From positions 21,296 through 85,295 of the forward strand of contig NZ_JAQUVZ010000011.1 in assembly GCF_028693135.1 (NCBI RefSeq): DNA of 64,000 nt. The letters are read 5' to 3'. A model generated the notes under the pieces. The model ran no database searches and was not told where the DNA came from. It saw nothing but the letters and a program-made list of their open reading frames with translations. The translations under genes and the position numbers were made by a program. This stretch comes from Methanosarcina sp. Lineage in GTDB: Archaea > Halobacteriota > Methanosarcinia > Methanosarcinales > Methanosarcinaceae. Within the stretch, counting starts at the first letter, position 1. The number at the start of each line of letters is the position of its first letter. Below, in pieces: positions 1 to 7,827 of this stretch.

Positions 1-1
1 A

Positions 2-259
2 ACTACAGAAAATAAAAACTGTGAAGATGCTGCACCAAAAGCTCCAGAAGCTCCAGCAACTACAGAAAATAAAAACTGTGAAGATGCTGCACCAAAAGCT
101 CCAGAAGCCCCAGCAACTACAGAAAATAAAAACTGTGAAGATGCTGCACCAAAAGCTCCAGAAGCTCCAGCAACTACAGAAAATAAAAACTGTGAAGATG
201 CTGCACCAAAAGCTCCAGAAGCCCCAGCAACTACAGAAAATGAAAACTGTGAACAGTGA
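2..259 (+). CDS. C-terminal end of a repeat-rich protein of unknown function (5' partial)
   Basis: The frame is open from the left edge and stops at TGA 257-259, so only the last 85 residues are visible. They form a perfect 57-bp tandem repeat starting at 2, 59, 116 and 173, with a partial fifth copy at 230. Each copy encodes 19 residues of the form TTENKNCEDAAPKAPEAPA, rich in Ala, Pro, Glu and Lys with one Cys per copy. Nucleotide identity between copies is almost complete, which points to recent expansion. An extended Pro/Ala/Glu tail would suit a surface or cell-wall spanning segment, but the functional part lies outside the window. No function is proposed. The reading frame is certain because the two other forward frames give a stop or lower-complexity shadows. 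Confidence 0.75.
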   Translation, partial: TTENKNCEDAAPKAPEAPATTENKNCEDAAPKAPEAPATTENKNCEDAAPKAPEAPATTENKNCEDAAPKAPEAPATTENENCEQ

Positions 260-837
260 ATATCAGGACAGGGAAGTCCTGAGAATATTATACAAGACCA
301 GTGAATGAGTAGAGTCAATTGGCCAAAAAAATAACTTATGTGCCGGAGAGTTACACACTCTCCGCACAAAAAGTTAAAATGAAACCATTGAATACACTAT
401 TTTGCCGATAATTTTTCCAATATTTTTAAAATCGCAGATTTACCTGATTTTTGGATAATTATGTAATAATAATTCGAATTCAATATACAGCGCGCTATTT
501 TTTAGAATATCTCTTTCCCCAGGTTCCCATGTTTTAACCAGTGGACTCTAATTCTCAAATCTATTATGTTAATTGATTGATGTCAATTGATTGCTGATTT
601 GAGAAAAATTGGAGGGATATTAGCATCGGCCCCATGAACATTAGCCTTAAGTGAATATGCGCTACCAATTTATATTAGCTACAATTATGTATTATAGCAG
701 ATGAAACATATCGCTATTAGATATTCTTTTTAGCCATTATACTTTTGATCATTGCACTTTTGATAATTCTAGATGATCAAATTAGAATTCTACCAAAAAA
801 TATTATTACCTCGATAATATAAATACGCCAGAGAAAT
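260..837. other. Intergenic, AT-rich, with two hairpins after the first gene
   Basis: Just after the first stop codon lies a hairpin with arms tcaggac (263-269) and gtcctga (276-282). A second, at 341-366, pairs tgc(c)ggagagt with actctccgca and may be the terminator. The rest is AT-rich with no convincing coding frame. A TATA-like aatataaatac (about 817-826) lies only about 15 bp before the moaA ATG, too near to be its promoter if the annotated start is right. Confidence 0.5.
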
Positions 838-1854
838 ATGAAGGACAACAATTCAGGGAAAAATTCCCTGCTTCCGGAAAAAAAAGAAAAAGAAATCCTG
901 GTTGACCCTTACGGACGCAAAGTAACCGGGCTCCGCATATCCATTACCGAAAGGTGTAACCTTTCCTGTATGTATTGCCATAACGAAGGAGCAGACTGTT
1001 GCACCTGTGGCCCCGTAGGGCACGAGATGAGCCCGGAACTGATCGGTGGGATTGTCCGGGAAGCAGCGAAATTAGGAGTCCGCAAAGTGAAGTTCTCGGG
1101 AGGGGAACCTCTTTTCAGAAAAGACTTTGAAGAAATCCTTGCCTGTCTCCCCCCCCTTCAAGAAGTCTCGGCAACCACAAACGGCATCCTGCTTGAAAAG
1201 CGTGCAAAAACCCTGAAAGCTGCGGGCCTGGACAGGATAAATGTGAGCCTGGATTCCCTTGTTCCCGAAAAGTATGAAGCGATTACCAGAGCCCCCAAGG
1301 GCTCTCTTGAGAAGGTCATAAAAGGCATCGACAGCGCAGTTGAAGCTGGACTGACACCGGTAAAGCTGAATATGGTGCTCCTGAAAGGTATAAACGACAA
1401 TGAGATCGATGCAATGATGGACTTTATCCGGCCTTATAAAGGTAAAGTCATCCTCCAGTTGATCGAACTCATGGATATTGACCCTCAACTTTCAAAGTAT
1501 ACTATTGACTCAAAAGCCCTTGAAAAAAGCCTTGATGAACGGGCAAGCGAGGTAAGAGTCCGGCACCTGCACCACCGGAAAAAGTATATTATCGACGGGG
1601 TGGAAGTAGAATTTGTGCGGCCAATGGACAATTCAGAGTTCTGCGCCCACTGCAGCAGGCTCAGGATCACAGCCGATGGAAAGTTAAAACCCTGCCTGCT
1701 TGTACACGATAACCTTGTTGATGCCCGGGAAGCAAAGAGCTCCGAAGAGATCGAAAAACTACTCAGGCTTGCAGTAAGCCGGAGGAAACCTTACTGTACT
1801 CCTACAATAGAAATCGAAATAAGGAAAAAAACAAAAGAAGACATAAAAAAGTAG
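838..1854 (+). CDS. moaA: GTP 3',8-cyclase MoaA (molybdenum/tungsten cofactor biosynthesis)
   Basis: MoaA is a radical-SAM enzyme that converts GTP to 3',8-cyclo-7,8-dihydro-GTP, the first step towards molybdopterin or tungstopterin. Formylmethanofuran dehydrogenase of methanogens needs this cofactor. The protein has 338 residues. The radical-SAM cluster motif CX3CX2C is at Cys40, Cys44 and Cys47. The second, GTP-binding 4Fe-4S cluster is supported by Cys269, Cys272 and Cys286 (CX2CX13C), both typical of MoaA. SGGEPL follows as the SAM-binding motif. The C-terminal Gly-Gly tail of many bacterial MoaA proteins is absent. The stop codon overlaps the first base of a dispersed hairpin element at 1854. 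No other cofactor genes are adjacent. Assignment from motifs is strong. Confidence 0.95.
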   Translation: MKDNNSGKNSLLPEKKEKEILVDPYGRKVTGLRISITERCNLSCMYCHNEGADCCTCGPVGHEMSPELIGGIVREAAKLGVRKVKFSGGEPLFRKDFEEILACLPPLQEVSATTNGILLEKRAKTLKAAGLDRINVSLDSLVPEKYEAITRAPKGSLEKVIKGIDSAVEAGLTPVKLNMVLLKGINDNEIDAMMDFIRPYKGKVILQLIELMDIDPQLSKYTIDSKALEKSLDERASEVRVRHLHHRKKYIIDGVEVEFVRPMDNSEFCAHCSRLRITADGKLKPCLLVHDNLVDAREAKSSEEIEKLLRLAVSRRKPYCTPTIEIEIRKKTKEDIKK

Positions 1855-1908
1855 TCAACTACCCCTGAGCTAAAGACTCAGGGGTTTCCTGCTGAAGTTT
1901 TATGAAAG
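1854..1908 (+). repeat. Dispersed palindromic element (copy A), probable terminator of moaA
   Basis: It starts gtcaactac, then has perfect arms cccctgag (1862-1869) and ctcagggg (1877-1884), followed by tttcctgctgaagttttatgaaag. Related copies lie at 17629, 31848, 54506 and 60253. It begins on the last base of the moaA stop codon. It resembles the terminal hairpins of IS200/IS605-type elements, an inference from general appearance only. Confidence 0.7.
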
Positions 1909-1945
1909 AAAAGAAGGAAACCCTGGAAAATAAGGAGGAGAAAAA

Positions 1946-2098
1946 GTGAAAGTAGAACTTTTAGTAGATGACAGAAAAATTCCCACGAACGAGTTTATCC
2001 AGAAAATCTTAGGAAACGTGATCAAAGCGATGGTTGAGTCACTCCACACCATTGACGACGAATGGAAGGAAATTTCCATAAAAATAGAAAAAGAATAA
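1946..2098 (+). CDS. Small conserved-looking protein, 50 residues, function unknown
   Basis: A GTG start at 1946 is preceded by a strong Shine-Dalgarno sequence, ggagg at 1934-1938, with 7 nt spacing. The frame ends at TAA 2096-2098. The 50-residue product starts MKVELLVDDRKIP and ends in a Lys/Glu-rich strand (EWKEISIKIEKE). It looks soluble, with alternating hydrophobic residues at both ends and a predicted central helix. It lies about 90 bp after moaA on the same strand but beyond the hairpin element, so co-transcription is uncertain. I do not recognise a named family; the ribosome-binding site and codon use are the main evidence that it is real. Confidence 0.6.
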   Translation: MKVELLVDDRKIPTNEFIQKILGNVIKAMVESLHTIDDEWKEISIKIEKE

Positions 2099-2314
2099 AA
2101 CAAAAAACAAAACGGAAAAAACGGAAAAAAGAATGAAACAAAAAACAAACCGGGGAAAAAGAAGAAAATAAAAGAAAAAACAGGGTTCCCGGCTGAGATG
2201 GGAAAAACCAGTATTTTCACCGGAAAGATCTTCTCCTACTTTTTTGAAAGTTATTTTATTCTTTTTTCAGTGAGCCTGTCCTTCTATTTCAGAGACTATT
2301 AAGGGCTCAAAGGC

Positions 2315-3118
2315 TCAGAGATATTTTTCGATCTCCGAAAATTCTATTCTTGCCGTCGAGTCCAGGGAGATCGGAGTTATTGAAACGTACCCTTTCTGCA
2401 TGATTGCGTGCACATCAGTCCCTTCCTCTTCTTCGCGGATAAGGTCCCCTGCAATCCAATAATAAGGCCTGCCCCGGGGGTCACGCCGCTCTTCCACGTC
2501 AGTTTTAAAGACCTTCCTCGCAAGGCGGGTTATCTCTATCGGAGTATCTTCTTCAGCGTGATAGGGAATATTAATGTTCAGGAGATCCACATTTTCGGGC
2601 ATGCCGTACCTGAGGACGTTTCGAGCCACTCTGTTTACGATTTTGATTCCGGCTTCGAAGCGTTCCCTGTGGTAGTCCCTGGGATCGTCGAATTTCTGCC
2701 CTTCGTCAAGCACCTGCATGGAAGCGGCAATTGCCGGAACGCCATAGCTTGCAGCTTCAAGGGCTCCTCCGATAGTCCCGGAGGTGGTGATCGTATCCGT
2801 GCTGATATTCTCTCCAATGTTAAAGCCCGAGAGCACCAGGTCTGGCATTTGCTTGAGAATGGTAAAGATGCCCAGAATTACAGAATCCGTTGGAGTCCCG
2901 CCCACGGCATAAGCAGGTATGCCTCCAACGTCGGTTTTTGTAATCCGGAGAGGCTCAAAGATAGAAATCGAACGTCCGACCCCACTCTGCTGGACAGCAG
3001 GAGCCGAAATTGTAACTTCCCCCAGGTCTGAAACGCTATCAAAAGCCGCTTTCAGGCCTGTGGAATAAACACCGTCATCATTGGTAACAAGAATTTTTGG
3101 GGTCATCTGTTTTCCCAT
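2315..3118 (-). CDS. surE: 5'/3'-nucleotidase SurE
   Basis: SurE is a metal-dependent phosphatase that removes phosphate from nucleoside monophosphates. The N-terminal signature KILVTNDDG holds the Asp-Asp pair that binds the divalent metal. Further family features are SGFNIGEN, where Asn is a metal ligand in SurE, and SGTIGGALEA around residues 115-125. Length is 267 residues from the first ATG, close to the family norm of 250-270. A second ATG four codons in (MTPKILV) gives a more typical N-terminus, and neither has a strong Shine-Dalgarno sequence. It is convergent with moaA and the small gene and stands alone on its strand. Confidence 0.93.
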   Translation of the reverse strand: MGKQMTPKILVTNDDGVYSTGLKAAFDSVSDLGEVTISAPAVQQSGVGRSISIFEPLRITKTDVGGIPAYAVGGTPTDSVILGIFTILKQMPDLVLSGFNIGENISTDTITTSGTIGGALEAASYGVPAIAASMQVLDEGQKFDDPRDYHRERFEAGIKIVNRVARNVLRYGMPENVDLLNINIPYHAEEDTPIEITRLARKVFKTDVEERRDPRGRPYYWIAGDLIREEEEGTDVHAIMQKGYVSITPISLDSTARIEFSEIEKYL

Positions 3119-3597
3119 AAGTTTCAGGATGATTTAAAATTAATGGAAAAGGCTTCATGGAATGAAAAGCCGGAAGAAAAATATTATATGTCAAGAATAT
3201 TATAAAAATAAGAATAATATATACGGAGCAATATATTTTAGAATAATATGTCTTCGGAGGTGGAACAAACCGGAAGGTTCCGACTCAAAAGGAATAACAA
3301 AAGGAATAAGAAAGGGCACTGTCCCTAATTGTTTTTCTTTTCATCGTATTCGCGAATCAAAAGATCCTTTACAGGGTCTTTCAGTACTGTTGATGTTTAT
3401 TATATTAACGTTCGAATTAAAAAATCAGGTTTCAGAATCAGCAATAAACCGTATTCATTCAACCCGTATTCAATCAAACATTTCATTCAACCCGTATTCA
3501 ATCAAACCTTATTCAAATTAAATCTGTATCAAAACGGTATGAAGAAAAAGAATGGAATTTCCATTAAAATTCCGGAGAAATCCGGGGAGTGGTATTG
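3119..3597. other. Divergent promoter region with a 24-bp direct repeat
   Basis: This AT-rich gap separates surE (leftward) from the transporter gene (rightward). Two perfect 24-bp copies of cattcaacccgtattcaatc plus aaac occupy 3456-3479 and 3484-3507, with a 28-bp period. Their spacing near the expected leader of the transporter gene would suit a regulatory site, but no factor is known. The reading frames present look like shadows. Confidence 0.45.
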
Positions 3598-4182
3598 ATG
3601 GTAGAAGCACAGGAAATGGTAACAGATATAAAGGACAAGACCGCAAATCCGACCCCTTTGGGATTTACGGGGCTCGGTCTTTCGGCAGTTCTCCTTAGCC
3701 TCAGTTATATAGGACTTTTCCCTGTTGATTCGATGATTGTGGCCATGGCAATTTTCCTTGGAGGTTTTGCCCAGGTCTTTGCAGGCTTAATGGCCTGGAA
3801 AAAAGGAAGTGTTTTTGGAGGCACCGCATTTTGCGCATTCGGACTGTTCTGGTTCTCCCTTGCAGGTCTTATACTCATGCCTGCAATTGGCTGGGTTGAA
3901 GCCCCGACTCCCATATCGCTTGCATCCTACCTCTTCCTCTGGGGAGTTTACACCTTCGTTATGCTCATAGCTACCCTGAAACTAGGCAGTAAAGCCATAA
4001 TGTTCGTATTCGTGACCCTCTTCCTGCTGTTCATCCTCCTGGCTATCGTAAACGCCACGGGAAACGCAGGCCTGCTCGTCATAGCCGGTTATGATGGACT
4101 TATCATGGGTCTTGCAGCCCTGTACACCGGCCTTGGAGAAGTGCTTAATGACGCATACGGAAGGAAAGTTGTTCCTATCTGA
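3598..4182 (+). CDS. Acetate uptake transporter family protein (AceTr/YaaH/GPR1-FUN34)
   Basis: The product is a six-helix membrane protein of 194 residues. It opens with the family signature NPTPLGFTGLG, close to the NPxPLGL motif of the GPR1/FUN34/YaaH family, whose members move acetate and other small monocarboxylates. FGGTAFCAFGLFWFSLA is the second conserved stretch, in helix 3. I chose ATG 3598 because ggggag at 3584-3589 gives 8 nt spacing. An upstream GTG at 3589 would leave none. In an acetate-using Methanosarcina a role in acetate uptake is plausible, but substrate is inferred from family only. A hairpin terminator follows at 4300. Confidence 0.85.
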   Translation: MVEAQEMVTDIKDKTANPTPLGFTGLGLSAVLLSLSYIGLFPVDSMIVAMAIFLGGFAQVFAGLMAWKKGSVFGGTAFCAFGLFWFSLAGLILMPAIGWVEAPTPISLASYLFLWGVYTFVMLIATLKLGSKAIMFVFVTLFLLFILLAIVNATGNAGLLVIAGYDGLIMGLAALYTGLGEVLNDAYGRKVVPI

Positions 4183-4299
4183 TGATAGAAAGCCTAAAAG
4201 GTGACAAAGGAAAAGAAATTAAACAAGAGCATAAAATTAAGAACAAAAATAAGAACAAAAAAATGCAACGGCACAAGTACCGAAGCAAAAAATAAATCA

Positions 4300-4342
4300 C
4301 AGGGCTGTTTGTTTAGTATTTGCTGAGCCCTGGTTCTTTTTA
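4300..4342 (+). terminator. Hairpin terminator after the acetate-uptake-type gene
   Basis: Arms cagggct (4300-4306) and agccctg (4326-4332) are perfectly complementary and are followed by gttcttttt. It lies about 120 bp after the stop codon. Confidence 0.5.
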
Positions 4343-4419
4343 ATCTGAGATTCTGCTTTTTGATTTGAAAATGCTTCTTTTTGATCTGAGAATATTTCTT
4401 TTTGATTTGAGAATGCTTC
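4336..4419. repeat. Imperfect 20-21-bp tandem repeat, four copies
   Basis: Copies start at 4336, 4356, 4377 and 4398. The consensus is ctttttgatttgagaatgctt. It is T-rich and noncoding and lies in the 500-bp gap before the protease gene. Nothing else is seen in the rest of the gap. Confidence 0.6.
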
Positions 4420-4683
4420 CTTTTCTGGCTATTAACCGGTTATTTGAATTCCGATTAGCTTTTTTAACCTGAGGTTTTTTGAAACAGGTGGGATATTAAG
4501 AAGGGCGCTTGAGCCACCCTATTAAGATTATTTCTCCCTCAGGTGTTTTGAAGCCATGCTTGAAGCAAAACTCCCATTTCTACGGATACGAGTTTCAGTA
4601 GAGCACACCCGTATTGTAATGCACACCTGACGCAGAGATCGAGCTTTCAAAAAGTATTTATCACAATTCAAAACATTATTTTC

Positions 4684-5478
4684 ATGAAAAACGGAACCTT
4701 TGCCCGTCCCTTTTCATTAAAAGTCTATTTGCTAATTATCTTTGCTCTTTCATGGCCTTTTCAGATTGCCTACCCATTTTTAGGGGAAGCCTTCAAACCT
4801 CTCCTTTTAGTATCAATGATCATGGTTGCTGTCGGCAGTTATATTGCCGGCAAGTTTGTATTCAGGGATGGGTTTGAAAATGCCGGTTGGCAATGGGGCA
4901 GACCCAGGCATTGTGTATATGCTTTTATACTGGCATTATTTTTGTGGGTTTTCCCGAGAGTAATTGAACAGCTGTTGGGAATATATAAAGCTCCTCAAGA
5001 AGTAAGCCCCGCAACTATTCTGGCTGGGTTTTTACTTAGCTTTACAATCACGCTTATTCCGGCTTTTGGGGAAGAGTTCGGTTGGCGTGGATATTTGCTG
5101 CCCCGCTTATTTGCTCGATACAGTACCCGCCGCGCACTACTTTTGCATGGCTTTATCACCTGGGTCTGGCACCTGCCAGTTTTAGTTGTGATGGGACTGA
5201 AAATGACGGGTAATCCTCTGGTTTCAGTGCCACTTGTTATGCTTATCAGTTTAATACCGACAGTTATGCACGCAGTTGTATTTGCCTACATCTGGTCAAG
5301 CACGCAAAGTTTAGCTGTAGCGACTGTGTATCACGCCGCATTTGATGAAGTCCGTGATACCCTTGAAGGGTCGGTTGGTTTAGGCCCGCTTTCACAAAAC
5401 TGGCAAATGCTAATTCTTACTATTTTAGGAATTGCACTATTATGGAAAGCAAAATGGAAAACGAGGCAGCTTCAATAG
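4684..5478 (+). CDS. CPBP-family intramembrane metalloprotease (CAAX/Abi type)
   Basis: This 264-residue protein has about seven or eight hydrophobic segments and the CPBP signature. EEFGWRGYLLPRL (near residues 128-140) matches the EExxxR motif. HLPVL, HAVVF and HAAFDE supply the histidines and acidic residue expected to bind zinc inside the membrane. Family members cleave prenylated or membrane peptides, and some give immunity to bacteriocins. No Shine-Dalgarno sequence is present. A TATA-like tatttat centred near 4657 lies about 27 bp before the ATG, which suggests a leaderless transcript. The gene stands alone among repeats and its codon choice looks less biased than its neighbours; transfer is possible but not shown. 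The substrate is unknown. Confidence 0.88.
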   Translation: MKNGTFARPFSLKVYLLIIFALSWPFQIAYPFLGEAFKPLLLVSMIMVAVGSYIAGKFVFRDGFENAGWQWGRPRHCVYAFILALFLWVFPRVIEQLLGIYKAPQEVSPATILAGFLLSFTITLIPAFGEEFGWRGYLLPRLFARYSTRRALLLHGFITWVWHLPVLVVMGLKMTGNPLVSVPLVMLISLIPTVMHAVVFAYIWSSTQSLAVATVYHAAFDEVRDTLEGSVGLGPLSQNWQMLILTILGIALLWKAKWKTRQLQ

Positions 5479-5769
5479 CTGTCTCAAACCGGTCATGTCT
5501 CACACCTCAGCACGACCAGAGCGCAAAACCCCTGAAAAAACAAAAAACAGAGAAATAACCCTCTTTTTTTAGAACCAAGACACGAATCCAGCCGGATTTT
5601 TACAACTTAATTTTTATCTTTATTCCAATCTGCCAATAGAGTTGTCCTGTTAATTCATTCTGAGAACTTCTTAGTGATGACTTCTTAGTGGTAGGAAGGA
5701 TTAAAAAAGTAGAAAAGTATATAATTATATTTGAAAAATATATAATCTGTTATTATAGAAAAGGTGGAT

Positions 5770-6741
5770 ATGAAACCTGAGAACCTGCTAAAAAACAGAG
5801 ATGGACTTTCCCCGGTGATAGGGACTGTTCTGATGCTTTTAATTGTTATTCTTATTGGAGCTGCCCTTGCTGTTTCGTTATTAGGAGGAGAGAATGAAGA
5901 GAAATTAACTCCAGCCCCGCTTGCAAACCTCAGAGTAAGTGAATATAACAACACTACCTTGAAAATCGACCATAATGGGGGAGATGTTATCGAGTTTGAT
6001 AATTCAAGAACGTCGGTAATTCTGAATGTTGCCGAAAAAAATTATCTCCTTAATGTGTCAACTCTTGGATCTTTTAGGGCAGGTGAGAATAAACTGCTGC
6101 CCCTGAAGGACAGAGAAGGAAATTCGGTTCCTACAAAGGCAGAAGATGCCGCCACTGTTAAAGTTATTGACCTTGGAACCCAAAAACCAATTTTTACCCA
6201 GGAAATAAGGTTTACGGAAGGATATGAGCCAGAAACAATAAACCAGTCTGAACCAGCAGTAGAATACCAGTCAGGAATTACTGGTTACTACTATCAAGGT
6301 GTAAGTTTTAGTGGCACTGCGATTAACCATACGGATTCAAGGCTGAAGCTTGCAGAAAATACATATGCATCCGCCAGTCTTTATGGCACAGATATCGAAA
6401 ACTGGCCTTATGGGATCCTGGCTACAACAGATAGTTTCAGCGTCGTTTATGAAGGTTTAATTAAAATCGAACAGGACTCCAGCTATACATTTTATCTGAC
6501 TTCAGATGATTGGGCGCAGCTTTATATTGACGGCAATCCGGTCATTACGGAATCGAGCTCTTCAGTAAGACACTCCAAAACCACAAATACAGGTACCTTA
6601 TCTCTCCCTGCCGGTTATCATCAGATAAGAGTTGAAATGAAAGAATATGCGGGAACCTCAATCCTGCGCCTTGAATGGACTTCAGAGTCCTTTTCAAGAT
6701 GTTTTGTTGAGAACTTTTACCACGAGGTTTCTTCCATGTAA
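5770..6741 (+). CDS. Archaeal type IV pilin-like protein with a PA14 domain
   Basis: The N-terminus has the archaeal pilin pattern: a short charged leader, then DGLSPVIGTVLMLLIVI and more hydrophobic residues up to about residue 40. The SPVIG signature is typical of archaeal pilins with class III signal peptides. Residues about 45-160 form a beta-rich linker. From about 163 to the end (GITGYYYQG ... LRLEWTS) the sequence matches the PA14 pattern, including SDDWAQLYIDG. PA14 domains usually bind carbohydrate, so a surface adhesin or pilus tip is the likely role (inference). ATG 5770 is preferred, with aaggtg just upstream at short spacing; a GTG at 5764 is the alternative. No prepilin peptidase or pilus ATPase gene is nearby. 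Confidence 0.8.
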   Translation: MKPENLLKNRDGLSPVIGTVLMLLIVILIGAALAVSLLGGENEEKLTPAPLANLRVSEYNNTTLKIDHNGGDVIEFDNSRTSVILNVAEKNYLLNVSTLGSFRAGENKLLPLKDREGNSVPTKAEDAATVKVIDLGTQKPIFTQEIRFTEGYEPETINQSEPAVEYQSGITGYYYQGVSFSGTAINHTDSRLKLAENTYASASLYGTDIENWPYGILATTDSFSVVYEGLIKIEQDSSYTFYLTSDDWAQLYIDGNPVITESSSSVRHSKTTNTGTLSLPAGYHQIRVEMKEYAGTSILRLEWTSESFSRCFVENFYHEVSSM

Positions 6742-6784
6742 CCCGGAATAAAGACAGCCCGCTCAGATTATTACAACTTTATTT

Positions 6785-7207
6785 TTATTTTTCTGCCGGG
6801 CTCCCCGGAAAATCCAGCTCTATTTTTTCAACAACCCGCCTGCAAACCTCATCCATCAGTTTCCAGTAATCCTTTATTTTGCGATAGATTTCTTCCGCGA
6901 CGTCCTCATGGTAAGTGTGAGATGTGAGATTTCTGTCATCCACCATTTCAAGAATTTTGACGGTTTCCTCTTCAGAAAGAAGGCCAACCTTGAAAGCTTC
7001 CTTGAAACAGGACTTGGGAGAGTTGCAGATGATTCCTTCTTGAATATCAAGGTAGCCCTTAACGACCTTCCAGAAGACCTCAGAAGTATATTCAAACCTC
7101 TGGATAGCCGCATCCCTAACTATTACTGAAAAAGGTTCTTCTGTGATAGCTTTTAAAGTTCTGAGTGCTTTTTCGGCGTATTCGATCCTGAGCTTTAACG
7201 TGTCCAT
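6785..7207 (-). CDS. hepT: HepT-like HEPN protein (HI0074 family), probable RNase toxin
   Basis: The 140-residue helical protein carries RNLTSHTY near residue 95, an exact match to the RX4HXY catalytic motif of HEPN RNases of the HepT type. It overlaps the upstream mntA-like gene by 13 bp (7195-7207), as expected of the MntA/HepT toxin-antitoxin module, in which the nucleotidyltransferase inactivates HepT by adding AMP near the Tyr of this motif. It also matches the older name 'nucleotidyltransferase substrate-binding protein, HI0074 family'. The motif is intact, so the toxin is potentially active. A broken relative lies at 7564-7778, in the same orientation. Function as a toxin is inferred from family and gene order. 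Confidence 0.85.
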   Translation of the reverse strand: MDTLKLRIEYAEKALRTLKAITEEPFSVIVRDAAIQRFEYTSEVFWKVVKGYLDIQEGIICNSPKSCFKEAFKVGLLSEEETVKILEMVDDRNLTSHTYHEDVAEEIYRKIKDYWKLMDEVCRRVVEKIELDFPGSPAEK

Positions 7208-7506
7208 ACGACCCCTTCTCTTAGCGCTTTGTTTTTAAAAACTTCCGAAACCCGGGAAAGATCTACAACATCAACTGTATATGGAATATTAAGGTCCTCA
7301 ATTCTTTCTTTTAAGAAAACCAATTTTCTCCGGTCAAAATGTTTCCCGGGAATGATCCCAATGTCTATATCAGAGACCCGACTAAAATCCCCCCTTGCCC
7401 TGGAACCGAAAAGTACGACAATAACATTTTCTTCTTTTAAAGTTTCAAAAACAAGGAATTTCAGATCCTTAATGCTTTTTTGATAGATAGGGGAAAGATT
7501 GCTCAT
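7195..7506 (-). CDS. mntA: MntA-like minimal nucleotidyltransferase (antitoxin)
   Basis: The product is 103 residues long. It contains GSRARGDFSRVSDIDIG near residues 34-50, the GSX10DXD signature of minimal nucleotidyltransferases, so the two metal-binding Asp residues are present. A third acidic residue lies in TVDVVDLS further on. In characterised MntA/HepT pairs this protein AMPylates the HEPN toxin. It is the first gene of the pair and its stop codon lies inside the start of hepT, so translation is coupled. The promoter side is the 7507-7563 gap. Confidence 0.87.
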   Translation of the reverse strand: MSNLSPIYQKSIKDLKFLVFETLKEENVIVVLFGSRARGDFSRVSDIDIGIIPGKHFDRRKLVFLKERIEDLNIPYTVDVVDLSRVSEVFKNKALREGVVWTR

Positions 7507-7563
7507 CTAGTATTCATTTAAGGGTTTTCAATACTTGAATTTAATGTTAGTCACAGACAATTT

Positions 7564-7778
7564 TCAAGTCCAACTCAGAATGTACATAAGCGACTCGCAG
7601 ACAAATCCCTCATGGACACAGAGATAGTCTTTCAGGAGCTTCCAGAAGATTTCGACGCTGCGCTGGAATCTGAGCAGAGTGGCTCACAGATAATTGGGGA
7701 GTAAGGTTCGGAGAGGATTTCGCGGAGAGAGGTCAGGGATTTTGTTGTGAGTTCGAGTTTGAGGTTCAGGTTTTGCAT
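7564..7778 (-). pseudogene. Frameshifted, truncated HepT/HI0074-family relic
   Basis: Read on the minus strand from ATG 7776-7778, the first frame gives MQNLNLKLELTTKSL and SLREILSEPYSPIICEPL. This aligns with the start of the intact neighbour (MDTLKLRIEYAEKAL, LKAITEEPFSVIVRDA). The frame then runs to a stop. A different frame continues the similarity as RFQRSVEIFWKLLKDYLC, matching QRFEYTSEVFWKVVKGYLD. It stops at 7564-7566. The HEPN active-site region (RX4HXY) is missing, so the relic cannot be toxic. No nucleotidyltransferase partner is left beside it. It is probably a second copy lost by decay. Confidence 0.75.
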
Positions 7779-7827
7779 TAATATTTCTTGATGTTTATTT
7801 CCTTAAAAGTATCTGAACTCCCTACAA

